The notes below the pieces were generated by a model. The model saw nothing but the letters and a program-made list of their open reading frames with translations. It was not told the DNA's origin and made no database searches. Below are positions 23,471 to 35,482 of a DNA stretch of 64,000 nucleotides, in pieces. Made by a program: the position numbers and the translations under genes. Source of the stretch: Dissophora ornata (lineage: Eukaryota; Mortierellomycota; Mortierellomycetes; Mortierellales; Mortierellaceae); the NCBI GenBank assembly GCA_025201705.1, contig MU616577.1, positions 1 to 64,000 of the forward strand. The letters are read 5' to 3'. Position 1 is the first letter of the stretch; the number at the start of each line of letters is the position of its first letter.

Positions 23471-24633
23471 TTATTCCTCATCCATGCCCATATCATCCCT
23501 AGCTTCCACCTCTGACTCGACAAGCTGCTTGGCTCGACCAACTCTTGTTTCTTTTCGGAGCGGGATTCTGACGCCTTGTTCAAACAGTTTCTTGGACAGT
23601 GCGGTCGACCCTGTTCCGAGAAAAATACACAAAACAGTTAGTTCATATCACTGCTAATAATAGTTCATAGCTCTTCTGTTGACGGCACTCACTATTCATG
23701 CCAGGGAATCTTTTGGCGGGATATATTTCGAATGGTGCTGACAAAGACGTTGCAAGAATAGTGGATGTCATGACAGGAGGCCTATCAACTCGTAAGAACG
23801 AATTTAGCAAAAGAGGAGGTCGTACAACTAGAACAAATAAAGCCTCATTGCCGCGCAAAATCCTTACTCGGGTAGCATCGTGAACGAAAACTTGAGAGTG
23901 TAGATGCCCTCGGTTCGCACACTAAGATCTGGGAATGCGAAGAAGATTCCGAGTCTGCCATTGAGGTCCTTAAGGAGGTCCCCCGAAGCCCCGGTTGCTC
24001 CAGTCAGGTTACGGCTTGCGGTGAGAGGTAGACTTGCCAGATTCAGGACAGACATGGTCGATTCGCCGATTATCTGCACAGAGCCAGAGGGTATTTGAGA
24101 CGTGGTCGCCGGATTCGTAACTAGAGCGCACGGCGTGACTCCATCCGACAAAAAGATGTCGGCCATGACCATACACCGAGATACGTTTACTATACCCGGA
24201 ATGCTTTTTTGGGGTGAGTCACGTAAGAGAGAGCGAGCGACAGAGCGATAGAGCGATAGAGCGAGTGAGAGTGAGAGTATGTGTGAGATATCTTGCATAG
24301 GAATGTAATATGCATTGATGGGTTATATGGCAGAGATTCTCCATCAGTACCGTACTTCAAGTTGACTTCTTTTCCATCAGCCTCACGGACAGTAAGTCTC
24401 ACAATAGGCGGAGGATCTATTGGACGCCGATCCTATTGCGCAAGAGAAGAACGTGATGAAAAGACCAAGAGAGTAAGATTATAGTGAAATCGATTTGTAC
24501 TATTTCTCTGCATCGCAATAACCGTTGGGAACCTTACCTTTTCACCGAACCCGCACATTCGTGCATGAATAGGTTGCTGTTCCATGGACAGTTCATAGGT
24601 TCTATTGCCATTCAGATACGAAATGGGCAACAT
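23471..24633 (-). CDS. Velvet-domain transcriptional regulator
   Basis: Five exons: 24633-24538, 24432-24351, 24189-23868, 23781-23693, 23610-23471 (729 nt, 242 aa). The protein is almost entirely a velvet domain: YELSMEQQPIHARMCGFGEK, DRRPIDPPPIVRLTV, FPDLSVRTEGIYTLKFSF, PFEIYPAKRFPGMN and STALSKKLFEQGVRIPLRKE. Velvet proteins (VosA, VelB, VeA, VelC) are fungal DNA-binding factors with an NF-kB-like fold that dimerise to control sporulation, light response and metabolism. The compact size and lack of a long C-terminal PEST-type tail fit VelB/VosA-like members rather than VeA; the exact class is not settled. The exon 2 donor (G|GTACTG) is weaker and was chosen because the join restores the conserved block before CMVMADIFLSDG. 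Intron 2 holds a simple repeat. Confidence 0.88.
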
Positions 24634-27600
24634 GTTGGATTAACGAGTGAAATAACGGTGTTGGTTGGAAAATGTGGTTGAGGTGAAGGTTATGGAAGAG
24701 CAATGCAAGAGCGATGAGGTGTTAATAAAAGAAAAAAGACAATATTGTCGAAATGCGAATCGCGGCCTATATTCCAGCGGCGGTGGGTTGCCAGTATAGT
24801 GCTTTTGATGGTGTAGGATAGGAAGGAGGAGAGAGCCTTTGGTGGCGAGCATCAGGGGAGGACGTTGTGTGCATGCGACTCCAAAGGGAAGACCATGTAT
24901 GAAGTCTTGGAGCTGGTTGCCGTGTCAGAGGCCAGCAGTAGGGAAAGATATGGGGATGAGGTCATATAAAAGGAGAGTGTGTCGGATGGATGCCGGTCCG
25001 ATGTTTTCATTTGCTCCGGAGCACCCTCGCGGTGCAGGAGTGAACCGGCACACTGGATTCTAATATTTTTTTTTCCAAGTTGCCTAGGACGATGCAGGAG
25101 AAGGATGCTTTTCCTGTCGTCTCTTTTAGTTGGCAACGTCTATGCCACTCTGCTAATGCGCGGGAGATGTGAGGGAGGTGAAGCGAAGCAATGATTGACG
25201 AAGGAGTCGAGCAGCAAAAAAATGCGCGGGGGGATCCAGCAAGGGACGCTGCTCATATCAGCTCATATCAGCTGCAGTATCACTTCATCAGTGAACACTG
25301 CAAGAAAGCAGACTGGATCCTTCTTCTTCTGCTCCCGGAATCTAATGTGCATTCAAAGACTTGCTGTCTAACCCAAATAGTGCAGAGCACAAATAAGGCA
25401 ACTCGTGGTAAAATACCTTTCATCCTCTTCCATGATCCGTGATAAGGTTGGTAACTGTGATTGTTGCACAGATGCAGAAGCTTCTTTGGCCGGATCAAGT
25501 GCAATCGCTGGCTCAGATCGACTTTGGGTTGTCAAACTCTATGTTAAAAGTCAAGGCGTATAAGGAAAATTGAGCAAGGCAGGAGTAGTTCCAAAGGAAG
25601 GGAGCTGGGGATAGACTGTTGAATAAAGAAGAGAAAAAAAAAGAAAGGGAGAGAGTTTATGTGTGTGTGTGTGTGTGTGTGAAAGTCCATCACAGCACGG
25701 TGCTGATGGGCTAGTATTTTGAGTAGTGGGGACCAGCTTCCAAAGCATGGCTGTTTGGCCTTTGGGCCGGTCCACCAATCTGTGCACAGACGATCCAGGT
25801 CACGCTGCGTGTCAGTTGCCCGAATCACCTCATGGATCCTCCATGACTCAGCTGGACGGCCTAAGCCAGCCCGGCAGTAATGCGATCTGCAGGAGAGACT
25901 ACATGATGATGCTTACACATGGCACCCGTCCAAAAGAGGAAGAAAGCGGAGATCAGCAGAGAGCAGAATTCAACCAGCGATTCGCCATCCAAATCAAATA
26001 GATGACATAAAAGATGCTACGGGGTTAGGAGAACTGATCAAACAATGGTCACCAGCTATTTCCTCCTCCCCGTTATGCATAATATAATTGTATAGAATGA
26101 ACCACACCGGGATATGCCATGTGTCCAATGCTCTACAGACAAGGGGGAGGGGGGATGCAGCTTCTTTGAGAAAGGGAACTGTATTTGTGTAAGCATTGTC
26201 AAAACAGCTGAGCAAACAAACACACACACACTATGCAATAAATCTAAATCGTAACATCACATTCCACTGTCCTGGATCTGCACTTCCAAATTATCTTTTT
26301 TTTTTCCACTCTCCCGCGCTTATCCAATTAGGCAAACACTCACAAAAAAAAAAAAAAAAAAAAAAAGCACACTCTTCAGAAGCGAGAGACAAGGGACCCA
26401 TCGCTGACCAGCATCGCACTTGAATGGCGGTGCCAGATCCACCTGATGAAATATCACGATCACGATCATTAAAAAGACGAGGGCTCATTCGACGCATCTA
26501 CTGCAGGGTGCACAGAGAATAGATGGTGTCTGATGCACGATGGGCCTTGAAAATCAGATCACTTACCAGGGTCCAGGCGTATATCAACAAATAAATATGC
26601 AGGCGAGCCAGCGAAAGAGGAGGGACGCGAAGGGCGTGGGCTTGGATCCAATGTATCGCCTTTGGAATGTGGATAATGAGGCCTTGAGAACACGGACACA
26701 GCACAAAAATAAGAGCAGACAGTACAAGTATGAAGGAATGGACAAATGGCCAACTTGAATGAACATGCGGAATGAGGAGAGGAGGGAGTGGACTGCGGCC
26801 CAGAGCGCAATGAGGAGGAGGAGACGAACGTTTGTGCGTAGAGAGAGTTAGTGTGATAATGCTAGGCCGGGGCTTAAATACTAGCGGTGGTCAAGGGATC
26901 AGAAATGACAATGAGGAGGGAATGAGGCAGGAAAACTAATGAGCAAAGCCAATGAAGAGAATGCGGCACGTCTGGAGCAGGGAGCGAAACGGGGGAGAGG
27001 GGGGAGACGACCCGCCTGGCAGGCCCTGTTTATTTGGTGGACCCCTAGCCAGGGTTCACAGCGGGGGCATGCTGTTGTGGACTGTGCCTGAATTCCGTTC
27101 GTGGTCGCACCATCATCGTGTGTAACTGCACACGCTCCACCACCCCCCCGACGCGTTATTGTTGTCCTCATCTGCTTGCAGCAGCAGGTAAACACCCCTT
27201 TTGAGTCTCTATCCCTTGCACCGCTCTGGCCTTACTTTTTTTTCTCTTTGTCGTGCCATCTATCACTTGACTTTATCCGCATACGTTCTTCCGTATGCAC
27301 CTTCCGAAGGTCCAAAGCATAAATGAGGGGTCTGGACGTCCACCCAGGTCGTTCCTCCAAGCAAAGTGGACGTGGTGTTTGTTGTTGCCAACACGCTGTT
27401 ACTTTGGGGTACAAAGGATATATCCCTAGTGCATCATGTGTTTGCGATTGAACTCCATCCGGGCGTTGGGTCTTTGATTATGTCAGTAGAGATTTCAAGG
27501 GGCATTAATCGCAGCTGTTGAACCTTGATGTCACCCAAATAAGCGAGAAAGACTAATCAATTCAAGGCGAGATCATTGAAGAGGCTTACGTTGAAGGAGC

Positions 27601-29437
27601 AAAATCAGAGCTACCAAGGTTGTTGCTGCCTTGGATTATGGTCATTACTGGGTACGGGTCATCTGCGTCCGGTTTTGGTTAGCTAGGATAAAACACTAAA
27701 AGGAGCAAAAGAGGAATGTTGGTCTTGCTGCAGTTTGCTTGAGCGCGTTAGACTAACTGCGACTTGTATTCTTTTATTTTCTTTTTCTATTTTCCCGCTT
27801 ATTTTTGTTTATGCCATGCTCCTGTTTCGCATTCATAGCCCCCGAAACCGTTGATCCGTGCGAGTAGCGCGACCCTGCACAGACGACAACGCGGTTAAAG
27901 TTCTTATGCGTTCTGCAAGTTTTTGATCTCGTTATTCATAGGTATTTTTTTTTTTACTTCGTATACTCTTTTCTTAAGGCTTTGAAACAGGAGCGAGTCA
28001 AGAACCCAAGCGACGAGGTAAGGGCCGCATTTCAAATTCAGGGTTCGCAGTTCAGACACATGGTGATATTTGGGCTCAGCATACCTCGACACCTGCTTCA
28101 TATAGAAACATAACGATTAGCAAACTACATGGCGATAATCGTGTCAGCGTCTATTGCCCAAAGTGAACATTGAAAGTTGTAAGCTCAAGGGGGTTGAGAT
28201 CTTTCATCAACAAAATGTCTTGACTTGTCTGCATGCATTAGCTTTAATTCCAGGACAACGGGCGCGAATGGGCGCGAATATTAGATGTTTGTCATGCTAA
28301 AAAATTTCTGCTTGGCATTCATCTCTCTTCATCTTCCGCTTGGCATTTCGTCTCTCGTATTTGTGTTGAAAGGCAAGCAATCGCCGTGGTATTGTTCTTG
28401 CAAGTCTTGAAGGGTTGTAATGTGTCTACCCAAAAATGCTTGCGCCAGTCCCACACCATTTGCATCTCAGGATTTAGCAGTGCGAGATAGCCATTTTGGT
28501 TGTTGAAACGTGCGTCGAAATTATGCAATAGAACTGCTATCGGTTTATTGCGGACTGCGCTTAAAAACCTCCCCCATCTGTTGGCGCAAGATGCGGTTCG
28601 TTCTTAAGCTGGCCTTCAACAGGCTCGTTGCCTTACTCTAGCCAGAAAACAGAGGTCTGGAGGCATCATTTCTTCAACAGACTGGAGCTCGCCTTCCTGT
28701 TTTTGGGACTTATCCATTGTTCCTTAGTCTTGCAGTGATGCAGTTGATGCCCGAACCCAGTTGCGCACTATGCGCTCATAATTATTTCTCCATGACATTG
28801 GCCCTTGGTCAGTTGCTGATATTCTGAGAATCAAAGGAAACCCAGGTCATCAAAGTTGGCAATCGTCTGGCAGCTCTCAAAATATGACAGATCTCCGAGC
28901 AAGGCTTTTCCATGATGGTGTTTTCGACCGAGTCACATTTTCCCTTTCAATTTATTTGAGGTTCCTCAAAGTGAATTAATTAGCCCTCTGTCAGTTGCTT
29001 CCACAAAATGCTTTGGAACAAAGATGGTTGATAGAGAAAAGTATTAGGGTACTAAATTTGTTCTCTCTTAAAAAAAACATTGGGATATGGAATTGGTTCG
29101 CCCACAACACACAATTATGAGAGGAACCTTCTTCAGGCACCAACTTCACAGCACACGGACACGCTCAGCTCAAGAACTCTCTGCTCGAGTGATAGTGAGA
29201 TCCCAGCATCCCAAAGCATGTTACTGCTCAAAACCTCTGGCACACAGAGTTGAGTCGCGTTCTGTAGGGCTACAGATTTTATATCTACTTTTACGTAATA
29301 GAAAATATTCCATCGCAAATACTATATTACTCTTCGCCTCAGCAAGAAAGTCACAAACCTCGCTTGGACTGACTGCTTTGATCTTGTCTTGCCATCAAAA
29401 AAAACCCCCCCACCACACCGCGCCAGAGAACATCATA
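24634..29437. other. 4.8-kb gene-poor region between velvet and DUF3020 genes
   Basis: The two flanking genes diverge, so both promoters are here. I found no exon set resembling a protein family. Visible: a TATAAAAG box on the plus strand at 24965-24972, an exact repeat of AGCTCATATC (25251-25270), a (GT)n run at 25661-25681, an A-run at 26344-26366, and degenerate frames on the minus strand at about 28319-28960. It may contain long regulatory sequence, non-coding RNA or a decayed element. The segment 29087-29437 upstream of the DUF3020 ATG is in frame but looks like 5' leader. Confidence 0.4.
25661..25681. repeat. (GT)n microsatellite
   Basis: Ten tandem GT units in the gene-poor region. 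Confidence 0.8.
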
Positions 29438-30848
29438 ATGAGTACAGAGGACCTCATCAGCGCCGACACTGTTGCAGCGTCTGCCACGCCCATTGCCACC
29501 GTTGGAACGGCTGACCATTCTACAATCGCCACCACCTCTAATAATACGACTGCCGCGTCAACCAGTGTGGACACTTCTCTTGAGACCCTGAAGCGAGAGG
29601 CCGTCAACCAGAAGATTCGAAACGAGAACAGGGAACGTAAAAAGAGATGGCGTGCACAGAATGAAGATCGAAGTAAGTTCCCGACATTAAATGTATCTGT
29701 TTAATCACAGTCATGTCAGTCCATGACCGCGAAGCCGTTTTTTGAACAAGGACAGCAGATCCCAAAAAGAGGACGGCTGGACTGGGACTGTCATCCATGG
29801 TCATGAATGTTCGTGACTCTCTTCCTGGGCAAAGCAGCCAAGAGAAAAAAAAAAGAGGGCGGAAAGGGGTGGCGGGGAGGACTGGCTATCGGGGGGATTG
29901 ATCGTTGTTGGCGAGGACGAACGAGCGGAGGGACACTTTCCTAACCACAAAACCCTGCACAGCTTTCCGCGCAAGCAAATCTTTTCCTTTCCTTCACTCC
30001 CCACCGCCGTTTCTTGCTTTCCAGGGGGTGAGCGATATATGCAGAGAGAATAAATAACACCGCGGCAGGAGTCTATTTTATTCTGTCTCTCAACAACGCC
30101 GCAGGCATTCAAGGCTTTACAAGGATACAAGAATCGCTTCGTCATATCAGATTCTCATTTCTTTTTTTCTTTTTTGTGCTCTCTCATTTTAGACAAGGAC
30201 AACGACCTGCGGTGCAGAGTCAACAAACGCGCCCTCAAGATGTTCGGAAAGGAGCATAGTGAAATTAAAGCCCAGTGGATTGAAGAGGAATTTTCAAAGC
30301 GTCAGACGAAGCGCAAGGAGAAGGAACGCAAGCGGAACCCCAACATGTCGCAAGAGCCAGATTCTGACGTTCCGATGACGCCCGTAGGCGACAACGACAG
30401 GCCAACACTCTCCTTGAGTGAACAAATTGCCCTGCACGCCTCGGCGATCGCAGCACAGGCACAGGCTCAGGGTCCAGGTCCAGATGCGCAACTCCAGGCG
30501 GCCACCGCCGCTGCAGCGGCGGCGGCACAATTTGATCCGACGACGGTCAAGACAGCGCTGGCGCTGAGCGATCTGGTTAAGAAGAACGGAAACCATCTAG
30601 ACCTCGCCCAGCTGACGGGCGTCCTTTCGGACCCAAATCTGGCGCGCCAGCTATTGGAGCTCGAAGCCACCAGTGCAGCAGCAGCCGCAGCCGCAGGCGC
30701 TGCGACGCAACCAGTGCCAAACATGTTGATGCTGAACACAGTCAAGTCAGAGTCTGAAGTTGACAGCAAGGCACACATGCTCGATACAGATTACCCCATG
30801 GACGCGGTTCTGACACTGATGCAACTGAACGGCAGTTGGAAGGCATAG
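29438..30848 (+). CDS. DUF3020-domain protein, probable nuclear regulator
   Basis: Two exons: 29438-29672 and 30193-30848 (891 nt, 296 aa); donor A|GTAAGT, acceptor CATTTTAG. The core spans the junction: NQKIRNENRERKKRW followed by RNKDNDLRCRVNKRALKMFG and KAQWIEEEF, the highly basic conserved fungal DUF3020 domain. The first 45 residues are Thr/Ala/Ser-rich; the C-terminal part has poly-Ala stretches and an acidic end. Members with this domain are fungal proteins of unresolved mechanism, usually thought to be nuclear; no target is claimed. The intron is long for this window (520 nt). The start was chosen at 29438 because the in-frame extension to 29087 lacks protein-like composition. Confidence 0.78.
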
Positions 30849-31929
30849 ATTTACGCTACCAATGTTCTTCGGATCACACACACATACATTCACACGCACA
30901 CACGCAAACACACACGCACACGCACACAGACAAGCACACGCACTGGAGAGTAAATGTTTTGTTTTTTTTGCCTTCTAGCTTCATTCATAACTACTATATC
31001 CGCAAAGCAAAGAAAAAAAAAAAAAGGCATTTTGACTTTTCTACTTGCTTCAACCATTACCTGCGTTAGTTATTACCTGCTTCAACTGTCATCTTTTCAG
31101 CAAGGCGATGTATGATTTTCTTTGCAGAACGCTTGCGCATGATGCTCGCTGCAGACCCAGTGTTCTTTTTTTTTTTTTTTGAAAATCGCTTCAATTCGCA
31201 GCACAAAAGAGACCATTTCCACAGCACCACCAAGAGGATGCTTTCTTGAACTGACAACGTATTTTTATGATTTCAACAAATCGATTTTTCAATGGTAACG
31301 CATAAAACAAGGCAAAAAGGCGTTGGAACATACACCCTGCAATCACAACCCGGCACCGCAAGAGCTGACAAACGTAACGTAGAAATAACATATAAAAATG
31401 AAAAAAAAATAACAAAAGCGAATATTGATGTATATAGGACATCTCTCCATCCGACGCCACCTTCGATTTCTCCTTCAACCAAGACTTGAAAGAAAAAAAG
31501 ACAAAGAGATGGGGTGGATCACCCTGAGAGCATACACATACGCCCCCCATTTCCTTGTTCTTTTTCTACTTTTTATCTTCCATCTGCTCCACCTCCGCTC
31601 CCAGCCCAGAGCCCAGAGTCGCGCAAAAATGGAGCACCCCACGTAGCCCACGAGTGACGATCATGATCCACAGACACTTCCGCTTCCCGCTTCCCGATCT
31701 CGACCCTCAGTCTTGAATAAATCTCTATTCGATCAATTTCCACCGCAGCTATCCTTCCCTCCTAGAGTAGAGCCAGACACTTCCACACCAGAGCCGTCCT
31801 GCAACGAGAATCAAAAAAGAGAAGAGCAATGAGGACAACCACATGTTACACGCCCATTTCTCACTCACTCACTCCGGAAAGATGCTTCCTCGAAGAAAGA
31901 ATGCGTAAACCCCTTGACTCATTTCGGCC

Positions 31930-32143
31930 CCATTGAATGTTGATCCATCAATCTTCCACCATAGTGTCTTGTCCTCCCTCGCTTCTCCTATCCTATCCAC
32001 TTCCCAACAGCCCCACCTTTTTTTTTTTTTTTTTTTTTNNNNNNNNNNCCATTGAATGTTGATCCATCAATCTTCCACCATAGTGTCTTGTCCTCCCTCG
32101 CTTCTCCTATCCTATCCACTTCCCAACAGCCCCACCTTTTTTT
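31930..32143. repeat. 95-bp direct duplication flanking a 10-N gap
   Basis: Positions 31930-32024 and 32049-32143 are identical over 95 bp. Between them lie a T-run and ten N (32039-32048). This is the pattern of two contig ends that overlap at a homopolymer but were scaffolded instead of merged. Confidence 0.9.
32039..32048. other. Assembly gap (10 N)
   Basis: Ten ambiguous bases following a T21 run. The length is a placeholder, not a measured distance. Confidence 0.95.
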
Positions 32144-32219
32144 GTTCGTTTTGTTTTTTTTCGTTCTCCTTTTTGTCGTTCCTTGCGTTTTCGATAAAGC
32201 ATCCATGCTTTCACCGTTA

Positions 32220-34788
32220 CTAATAACGGTTCGAGGGTGGTCCGTACTGCTGGCTTCCATACGATCCATATCCTTGCTGTGGCTGTTGAGATCCGTAGGT
32301 TGGTCCGCCATAGCTGCCATAAGACGGGTTCATTGGTGAATATCCTTGGGTTTGGACTGGCGATGGCTGCTGGGGAGGAGGCGCGTGGTGCTGAGTTCCA
32401 TAGTAACCCAGATTGCTTCCGCCAGCTCCACCAAGGCCTCCACTATTGCCACCACTTGGACCAGTCGGCGCTGGCGCGTTGGCGCTACAACGGGCGCAAG
32501 TTGTTCGCTTCGCAAAGTTGTGATATCCGCACTGAGTGTTAGGACACATCCAATCGCCAGGCTTCATAGAGTTCATGGGGGCATAGCCGGGTGCTGGTGA
32601 AGGGTCACGCTGAGGAGGCTTAGTCAAGCCGCAGCGCATGCACTGGAATCGGGAGGCAAAGTTGTGAGAGTTGCATGACGGGCAGCTCCAGTCACCAGGT
32701 CTGAATGAATGACCGCCCTGTCCACTGGGTGCACCGCCGCCGCCGCCGGAATAAGATCCAGGTCCACCTTGGCCTCCGTACTGAGGACCACCGCCTCCAC
32801 TGCCATAGGAACTGCCATGGGAACCTCCACGACCGCCGTGGTGGCTACCATAGCCGCCACCGCCACCGCCACCACTACCACCACCACCCCCGTTATGGTC
32901 ATTATATCCGCCATATCCAGAGTTACCACCTCTGTAACCGCCTCCACTCCCACCACCGCCCCCACTATGTCCAGCACCGCCCCCGTGGCCCCCAGAAGGT
33001 GCAGAGGTACCACATTTCATACATTGGGTTCTGGACGCAAAGTTCTGGAAACTGCAATTGGGGCAGCCCCAGTCGCCAGGACGGAACGATATAGAGTGTG
33101 AGCCACTGCCACTGCTACCGCCGCCTCCGCCAGATGCATAAGGATGGTGGTGGTGGGAGTGGTGCGAATGGTGATGAGGCGAGGCCACGGGACCGCCGTT
33201 TCCGTAGCCGCCCCCATTTCCAGACGTTCCAGGTCGCTGGGAATGACAACGGAAGCATTGGGTGCGCGAAGCGTAGTTGTGGAAGTTGCAGCTCGCATTA
33301 GGGCACATCCAATCACCAGAGGCGAAATTTGGAGGCTGAGAGGGCACCGCGCCTTCGGGTGAAGGCGAGCTGCACTTTAGGCATGCCTTTCTGGAGGCAT
33401 AGTTGACAAATTGGCACATGTTGCATGTCCAGTCACCGGGACGCGGCGTGGATGATGAGGAATTCTTGGTGCTCTGTGTACGCAAAAAAAACCTAATGTT
33501 AGTGTTTGTCAAAGTAACATGATCAACACTTCTGAAAGGGTATACATTATAAACAACGCACCTGGAAAGTAGAGAGCTTTCCCTTCAAAGTCTCCATGCT
33601 CGCTCTACTTGAGGGAGTGATTTCGATCGTACGCTGTCCGAGAAGTCCGCCGTTCAACTCCAGAGCAGCGACAGCGTCAGCGTGCTTCTCAAACACGGCG
33701 AATCCGCCTCCGCTTGGTCTATTGGAGTTGGGGCCATTGGATTGCATGACCAGCTCCTTGGGTTTCAGATTCTTGGCTGCAAAAAACGCCTCCAGTTCCG
33801 CCTGTGTGATATCGAAGGACAACGACGAAATACGCACAATCTTGGACTCTTCCATCTTGAACATCTTCAGCATTTGGGCTGGATCGGTAGCTTGCGTGAA
33901 AACATCGGTGTGGGCAAACGCCACGAGGTACTTCATGATGTTGACAATCGTCTTGGCGTCGTCGAGTCCAGAGTGCAACTGGCCTGCCAGAGATACCGCA
34001 AAAGCCTCGCACATCTTTTCCAGCGAGAAGGACTTGAGCACCACCTCGGGGTGGTGGGCAATCCATTTGGTGGCCTCCTCCTTGAGATCGAAAAGGATGG
34101 GTTCCTTGAGGTATACTGGCAAGATGATACCCTTATCCTTTGCCTCGCGCGGTAGCTGGATTCGCAGGTCCCAGGCACCATGAGTGACAAAGCAAAAGCT
34201 CTTGCCTTTATCTAGAATCTCTGCCGTTATGAAGCTATCGAGTGAATCAATGGCTTCGAGTAGTGTACCCGCATCTTCGAGTTTCTCGGGTGTGATCTTC
34301 GTCAGAGCCTGGCAGAACGGCGTCACAGGTGTCGAGACGGGCTTGACGTAAGTCTGCTCTTCGTGCAGAATAGCAAAGTTATCTTTCGCGACACAAAGCC
34401 ACGCAAACTCGATGATCTCTGAGGTGGCCTGTTGCAAACACGTCATTAAAAAAGTTATGGCAGTATTAATAACCTGGACACGATATTCATGTGACGCTTT
34501 ATGATGTATTGATCCAAGTTTGAAGCTTACGCCAGTGACCAGAAGTTCCGAAGCAGGCTTGTTATCGTCGCATGTTGCTTCGAAATCGAGGACGATAAAG
34601 TAGTCGTACTCGCTCGTTGGAACTTTGGGTGCCTTGGAGGCGGCGGTTGGTTTTGCTGGAAGGGATGCAGAGGCAGGAGCTGTTAAGGTCGAGGAGGATC
34701 CATCTGCAGAGGAAGTGGGTGATGACTTTGTTGAGGTTGCTGGGACAGTTCCCTTGTCCGCAGCAGGCTGTTCATTCACGTCAGACAT
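32220..34788 (-). CDS. Nrp1-like RNA-binding protein: DEDDh exonuclease - RRM - five RanBP2 zinc fingers
   Basis: Three exons: 34788-34531, 34428-33562, 33473-32220 (2379 nt, 792 aa). The N-terminal ERI-1/RNase T-like exonuclease domain shows FIVLDFEAT (D68, E70), WDLR and HSGLDDAKTI, i.e. an apparently complete DEDDh set. It is followed by an RRM (about 282-360) and five RanBP2-type fingers with the W-C-x2/4-C...C-x2-C pattern (PGDWTC, GDWMC, PGDWGC, PGDWSC, PGDWMC), each with an NxASR/NFAKR core that usually recognises GU-rich single-stranded RNA. Gly-rich low complexity lies between fingers 3 and 4, and a Gln/Tyr/Gly-rich tail resembles prion-like domains. The domain order matches yeast Nrp1 (stress-granule RNA-binding protein). 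The 102-nt intron 34530-34429 has no stop and is a multiple of three. Confidence 0.85.
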
Positions 34789-35482
34789 GGATGAAATGAT
34801 GTGTGATCAGGTCCGTTGTCTGCTGTCCTTGGTGATCTTATACACTGCGTTGAGGTGGATGCTGACGTTAGTGTACGAAGTACGAATAAGGTAGTAGGAA
34901 GGAATGAGGATGACAGATTGGAGCACAGATTAGAAGTGCAAAATACGAAAAAATGGGGGCACAATTCTTGCCATAATTACGTCACCGAATGTCGCTCAAC
35001 GCATTTTCGCTACCGCTGGCCATACGGGTCACCTGTCCTGATATTGTAACTGGCGCTGGCGGTGCTACCGGTGCTGCAGCGAACGAACAATCAGGTCGAC
35101 ATTATATCTGCCTTAAACACCAATATCAGCCCCTTGGTCTTGAATAGTGAAAAGAAAGCTGACCGGTGTACGATAAACAGCGTCGTGCTGTGGTTTATTT
35201 TGACGCCGAGGTTCTACTCACAACAGAATCTCTTTGTAATCTGCAGACTTCAAAGGCACAGGGAAATGTTGCAAGGATAGGGGAACGGGTAGCAAGAGTC
35301 TAAGTGGAAGCGGCAAAGAACATGGCGCGAAAAAAGGTTCATTGGCAAGGAAGGTATTGGATATATAGGAACATGGGAACGTGAGCAGTCCATGCCGAAA
35401 GGGGCAGGAGGGGGATGCAGTTGACTTTAAAACATTAAAACAAACGAGAGCGCGTCGTCGCGCATGGCTGTGCCAAAAAAAA
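34789..35482. promoter_or_regulatory. Nrp1-like gene promoter and beta-mannosidase 3' flank
   Basis: Tandem minus-strand genes. The low-coordinate half should hold the Nrp1-like promoter; the other half is the beta-mannosidase 3' UTR. Small open frames show no family resemblance. Confidence 0.4.

Larger units (their letters stand above)
30849..32219. other. Convergent spacer with CA repeat and assembly gap
   Basis: Between the DUF3020 (+) and Nrp1-like (-) 3' ends. It holds a degenerate (CA)n stretch (about 30879-30940), several A/T homopolymers and, at 31930-32143, a gap with a duplicated flank. No gene is supported. Confidence 0.5.

Noticed and set aside
29087..29437. In-frame 117-codon extension upstream of the DUF3020 protein, starting at an ATG
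   Set aside because: Composition is not protein-like and the conserved region starts far downstream; the ATG at 29438 is the better start and the rest is probably 5' leader.
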